A stretch of 7,738 nt of DNA, from positions 1 through 7,738 of the forward strand of contig JASHSE010000240.1 of assembly GCA_030036975.1 (NCBI GenBank), written 5' to 3'. This DNA comes from Xanthobacteraceae bacterium. Its GTDB lineage: Bacteria; Pseudomonadota; Alphaproteobacteria; Rhizobiales; Xanthobacteraceae. The notes beneath the pieces are model-generated. The model was given only the letters and a program-made list of their open reading frames with translations, was not told the DNA's origin and did not search any database. Each line of letters opens with the position of its first letter. The first letter of the stretch is position 1. The position numbers and the translations under genes were made by a program. Positions 5,809 through 7,738 of this stretch are shown here, one piece after another.

Positions 5809-6902
5809 TGGCCGCCTCCGCAGAAGACCGGCGCCGACGTCGCACTCGCACGGCTGCCGCAATCGGCGCTCTCGTGGCTCTGGTCGCGGTGCTTGCAACG
5901 GTGCCTTTGCTGACGTCGGATTATCAACTTTCGTTCATGGTCAATGTGATGTCGTACCTCGTGTTGACCATTGCCTGGGCTTTGTTCTCGGGCACCACGC
6001 GGCTTGTCTCGCTGGCGACTTCGGCATTTTTCGGGATCGGCATGTATACGGTCGCGATGTCGATCAAAATTCTGCCGCTCTACGCGTCCTTCGCGCTCGC
6101 GATCGTGGTTGGAGCCGCGGTCGCGCTCGTCGTCGGTGTCCTGACATTGCGTCTGTCCGGCATGTTTTTCGTGATTTTCAGCTTCGGCCTCTCCGAAATG
6201 ATCCGCGAGCTGATGGTATGGTGGGAAATCAACCAGACCCACACAATGGGCCGCTATGTCTACGTGCCGTTCGATACTACGATGATCTACGAGCATCTGC
6301 TCGGCCTTGCCGTTGTGGTGTTTTTGGTCGGCTGGCTGCTGCGGCGCAGCCGTCTTGGTATCGCGCTGTTGGTGATCGGTGAGGACGAGACGGTGGCCCG
6401 TCAGGTCGGCATCAATGTGCCGTTCACCAAGGTGGCAATCTTTATCGTCTCTGCAATGTTCATGACGCTGACGGGCGCACTGATGGCGCCGCGATTCAGC
6501 TTTATCAATCCGAACTTTGCCTTCAATCCGCTGGTCTCGTTCGTGGTTGTCATCATGGCGCTGCTCGGCGGATTGCAGAAGCTGTGGGCGCCGGTGCTTG
6601 GTGTCATTCCGCTCATTATCCTTTCGGAACGGCTGCAGACCCAATTTCCGTTTTGGTACAGCGTGCTGCTTGGCCTCGTCTTCATGGTCATTGTCTATTT
6701 CCTGCCGCGCGGGGTGACCGGGCTGCTCGAAGACATCTGGAAGGCGCTCGGCCGCCCGCTGGCGTTGCCGCGCGGCTTCACCGGACCGCTGCTCGATGCC
6801 TGGGCCTGGTTATCGCGGCCGATTTTCCTGCCGCGTGGCCTTGCCGGTATCATCGAGGAGCGCTGGCTGAAGATCATGCCGCGGGCCAACGAGAAACGCT
6901 GA
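5808..6902 (+). CDS. livM: ABC transporter permease, LivM family, with repeated C-terminal tail
   Basis: This 364-residue membrane protein is the second permease half. The ATG at 5808 shares its A with the TGA of the LivH gene (TGATG), the usual coupled start; an in-frame start at 5664 would lie inside the upstream gene. The N terminus is Arg-rich (RRRRRTR) and faces the cytoplasm, followed by several hydrophobic segments (about 17-37, 43-60, 93-113, 163-178, 207-224, 243-254, 263-273, 285-298). SLATSAFFGIGMYTV (68-82) is the LivM SLGxAaFfGiGAY block, and SRLGIALLVIGEDETVARQVG (181-201) is the ATPase-contact loop. The family normally ends soon after a FLPRG motif, seen here at 298-302. Instead the chain continues as three 21-residue repeats starting at Leu299, Leu320 and Leu341, each opening LPRG and with Trp at its 13th position. 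Confidence 0.9.
   Translation: MAASAEDRRRRRTRTAAAIGALVALVAVLATVPLLTSDYQLSFMVNVMSYLVLTIAWALFSGTTRLVSLATSAFFGIGMYTVAMSIKILPLYASFALAIVVGAAVALVVGVLTLRLSGMFFVIFSFGLSEMIRELMVWWEINQTHTMGRYVYVPFDTTMIYEHLLGLAVVVFLVGWLLRRSRLGIALLVIGEDETVARQVGINVPFTKVAIFIVSAMFMTLTGALMAPRFSFINPNFAFNPLVSFVVVIMALLGGLQKLWAPVLGVIPLIILSERLQTQFPFWYSVLLGLVFMVIVYFLPRGVTGLLEDIWKALGRPLALPRGFTGPLLDAWAWLSRPIFLPRGLAGIIEERWLKIMPRANEKR
6702..6890 (+). repeat. Three in-frame 63-bp repeats at the 3' end of livM
   Basis: Units start at 6702, 6765 and 6828 with an exact 63-bp period. Each encodes LPRG, then a hydrophobic residue, a small residue and Gly, and Trp at position 13. The DNA has diverged more than the protein pattern, so the duplication is old or the motif is under selection. 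Confidence 0.8.
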
Positions 6903-6906
6903 AGTT

Positions 6907-7638
6907 ATGGCAGCGCTATTGGAAGTCGAGAATTTGCGCAAAGCCTTCGGTGGACTGGTCGCCGTCAACGATCTCTCGCTGGCAGTCGCGGCCGGCGAAG
7001 TACTGGGACTCATCGGGCCCAATGGCTCGGGCAAGACCACGCTGCTCAATTTGATCGCCGGCACGATCCGCCCCGACGCCGGTAAGATCCGCATGGCCGG
7101 CGAAGACGTGACGCGCTTAGCCAATCATCTGCGGGTGCGCCGCCGAATCAACCGCACCTTCCAGCTGGTACGCGCGCCGCCGAATATGCCGGCTATCGGC
7201 ACTGTGATGGCGGCCGTGCTCTACGGCGCCGGCGAGCGGGTACGCTTCAAGGACGCGGGCTACGAGGCTGCCGGCTGGCTCGGCGAGATGAACGTGCTGA
7301 CTAAGGCGGATCGCCGCTTCGATCAGCTCACCTATATCGAGCAGAAGCGGGTCGAGCTGGCGCGCGCGCTAGCGACACGGCCGCGCGTGTTGTTGCTCGA
7401 CGAGTGGCTTTCGGGCTTGAGCCCGAGCGAACTGGAAGGCGGCATGTCTGTGGTGTGGAGTCTCGCCGCTCAGGGCATCGCCGTCATCCTCGTCGAGCAC
7501 GTGATGACAGCGGTGCGTGCGCTTTGCCATCGCGTCATCGTCATGAACGCCGGGGCAAAGGTCGCTGAGGGTCGGCCCGACGCGGTGTTGCGCGATCCCG
7601 AAGTGATTCGTGCTTACCTCGGTGACGAGGATGCTTGA
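6907..7638 (+). CDS. livG: ABC transporter ATP-binding protein, LivG family
   Basis: This 243-residue cytoplasmic ATPase is one of the two that power the permease pair. It shows Walker A GPNGSGKT (37-44), Q-loop Gln86 in RTFQL, Walker B VLLLDE with catalytic Glu166, a D-loop-like GLSP (170-173) and switch His198 in LVEH. The signature motif is unusual: LTYIEQKRVELARALA (from 141) replaces LSxGQxRR. Variants of the form LTxxxxKRLELARALA occur in a subset of Liv-type ATPases, so I read this as a subfamily trait, not damage. DEW follows Walker B where DEP is common. The RINRTFQ block and the length fit LivG better than LivF. The ATG is 4 nt after the LivM stop with no clear ribosome site of its own, which implies coupled translation. 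The last 8 bp overlap the next gene. Confidence 0.92.
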   Translation: MAALLEVENLRKAFGGLVAVNDLSLAVAAGEVLGLIGPNGSGKTTLLNLIAGTIRPDAGKIRMAGEDVTRLANHLRVRRRINRTFQLVRAPPNMPAIGTVMAAVLYGAGERVRFKDAGYEAAGWLGEMNVLTKADRRFDQLTYIEQKRVELARALATRPRVLLLDEWLSGLSPSELEGGMSVVWSLAAQGIAVILVEHVMTAVRALCHRVIVMNAGAKVAEGRPDAVLRDPEVIRAYLGDEDA

Positions 7639-7738
7639 AATCGACGGCCTCAACCACTCCTATGGCCGCCATCGGGCGCTCAATGACGTCGCGATCCGCG
7701 TGCATCCGGGCGAGGTCGTGGCGATTTTGGGCGCCAAC
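7631..7738 (+). CDS. livF: ABC transporter ATP-binding protein, LivF family (5' end only)
   Basis: Only the first 36 codons are present; the gene runs off the window. It begins MLEIDGLNHSYGRHRALNDV and reaches GEVVAILGAN, which is the first part of Walker A (GANGAGKT in this family). The A-loop Tyr of SYG (residue 11) is present. Position after LivG, with an 8-bp overlap and GGTGA about 5 nt before the ATG, and the GAN form of Walker A identify it as the second ATPase of the transporter. Confidence 0.87.
   Translation, partial: MLEIDGLNHSYGRHRALNDVAIRVHPGEVVAILGAN

Noticed and set aside
5748..6644. Open frame of 298 codons on the - strand antisense to livM
   Set aside because: It is a shadow of the GC-rich LivM frame: no ribosome site, very high Arg/His/Asp/Gln content and no domain, while the + strand has clear permease motifs.
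1..7738. CRISPR array, tRNA/rRNA, phage, toxin-antitoxin or defence genes
   Set aside because: No regularly spaced repeats, no cloverleaf-like sequence and no relevant protein motifs were seen on either strand.

Overview
The window looks like chromosomal DNA of an alphaproteobacterium in the Bradyrhizobium/Rhodopseudomonas/Afipia part of Hyphomicrobiales (inference). Three things point there: GC-rich genes with strong third-position G/C; an intergenic palindrome whose arms (CGTCATTCCGGGGC and GCCCCGGAATGACG) resemble a dispersed repeat I remember from those genomes; and a XylC-like aldehyde dehydrogenase beside a Liv-type (HAAT) ABC transporter, an arrangement common in their aromatic-acid gene sets.

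Left part (1-516): the last 81 codons of an acyl-CoA synthetase (AMP-forming) on the + strand, then a roughly 150-bp nested palindromic element between two convergent genes. Next (517-1300), on the - strand: a Pro/Ala-rich lipoprotein I do not recognise, which carries the same 35-residue module twice. Its leader holds a perfect 17-bp tandem duplication, two hairpins and a plausible sigma70-type promoter. From about 1300 to 2013 there is no intact gene. This stretch holds a decayed, frameshifted C-terminal scrap of a molybdopterin-binding xanthine/aldehyde oxidoreductase (- strand), an isolated palindrome at 1723-1756, and a possible promoter with a TATAAT box ahead of the next gene.

Right part (2014-7738): a + strand run of six genes. 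They are an NAD-dependent benzaldehyde-dehydrogenase-type enzyme, a periplasmic solute-binding protein with a signal peptide, two membrane permeases (LivH and LivM types) and two ATPases (LivG type, and LivF type cut by the window end). From the first permease on, the genes are packed with overlapping or nearly touching ends. Strong RNA hairpins flank the binding-protein gene on both sides, as expected if that subunit is made in excess over the permease. The simplest reading is that the transporter imports a small carboxylate, perhaps aromatic, and that the dehydrogenase oxidises a related aldehyde to its acid; the acyl-CoA ligase at the left edge could act on such acids but belongs to a separate unit. 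The ligand is not determined by the sequence.

I see no RNA gene, CRISPR array, intact insertion sequence or defence system. The most unusual items are the exact three-fold 21-residue repeat at the C terminus of the LivM permease, the bookended lipoprotein, and the oxidoreductase remnant. The rest is a fairly ordinary catabolic/transport operon.
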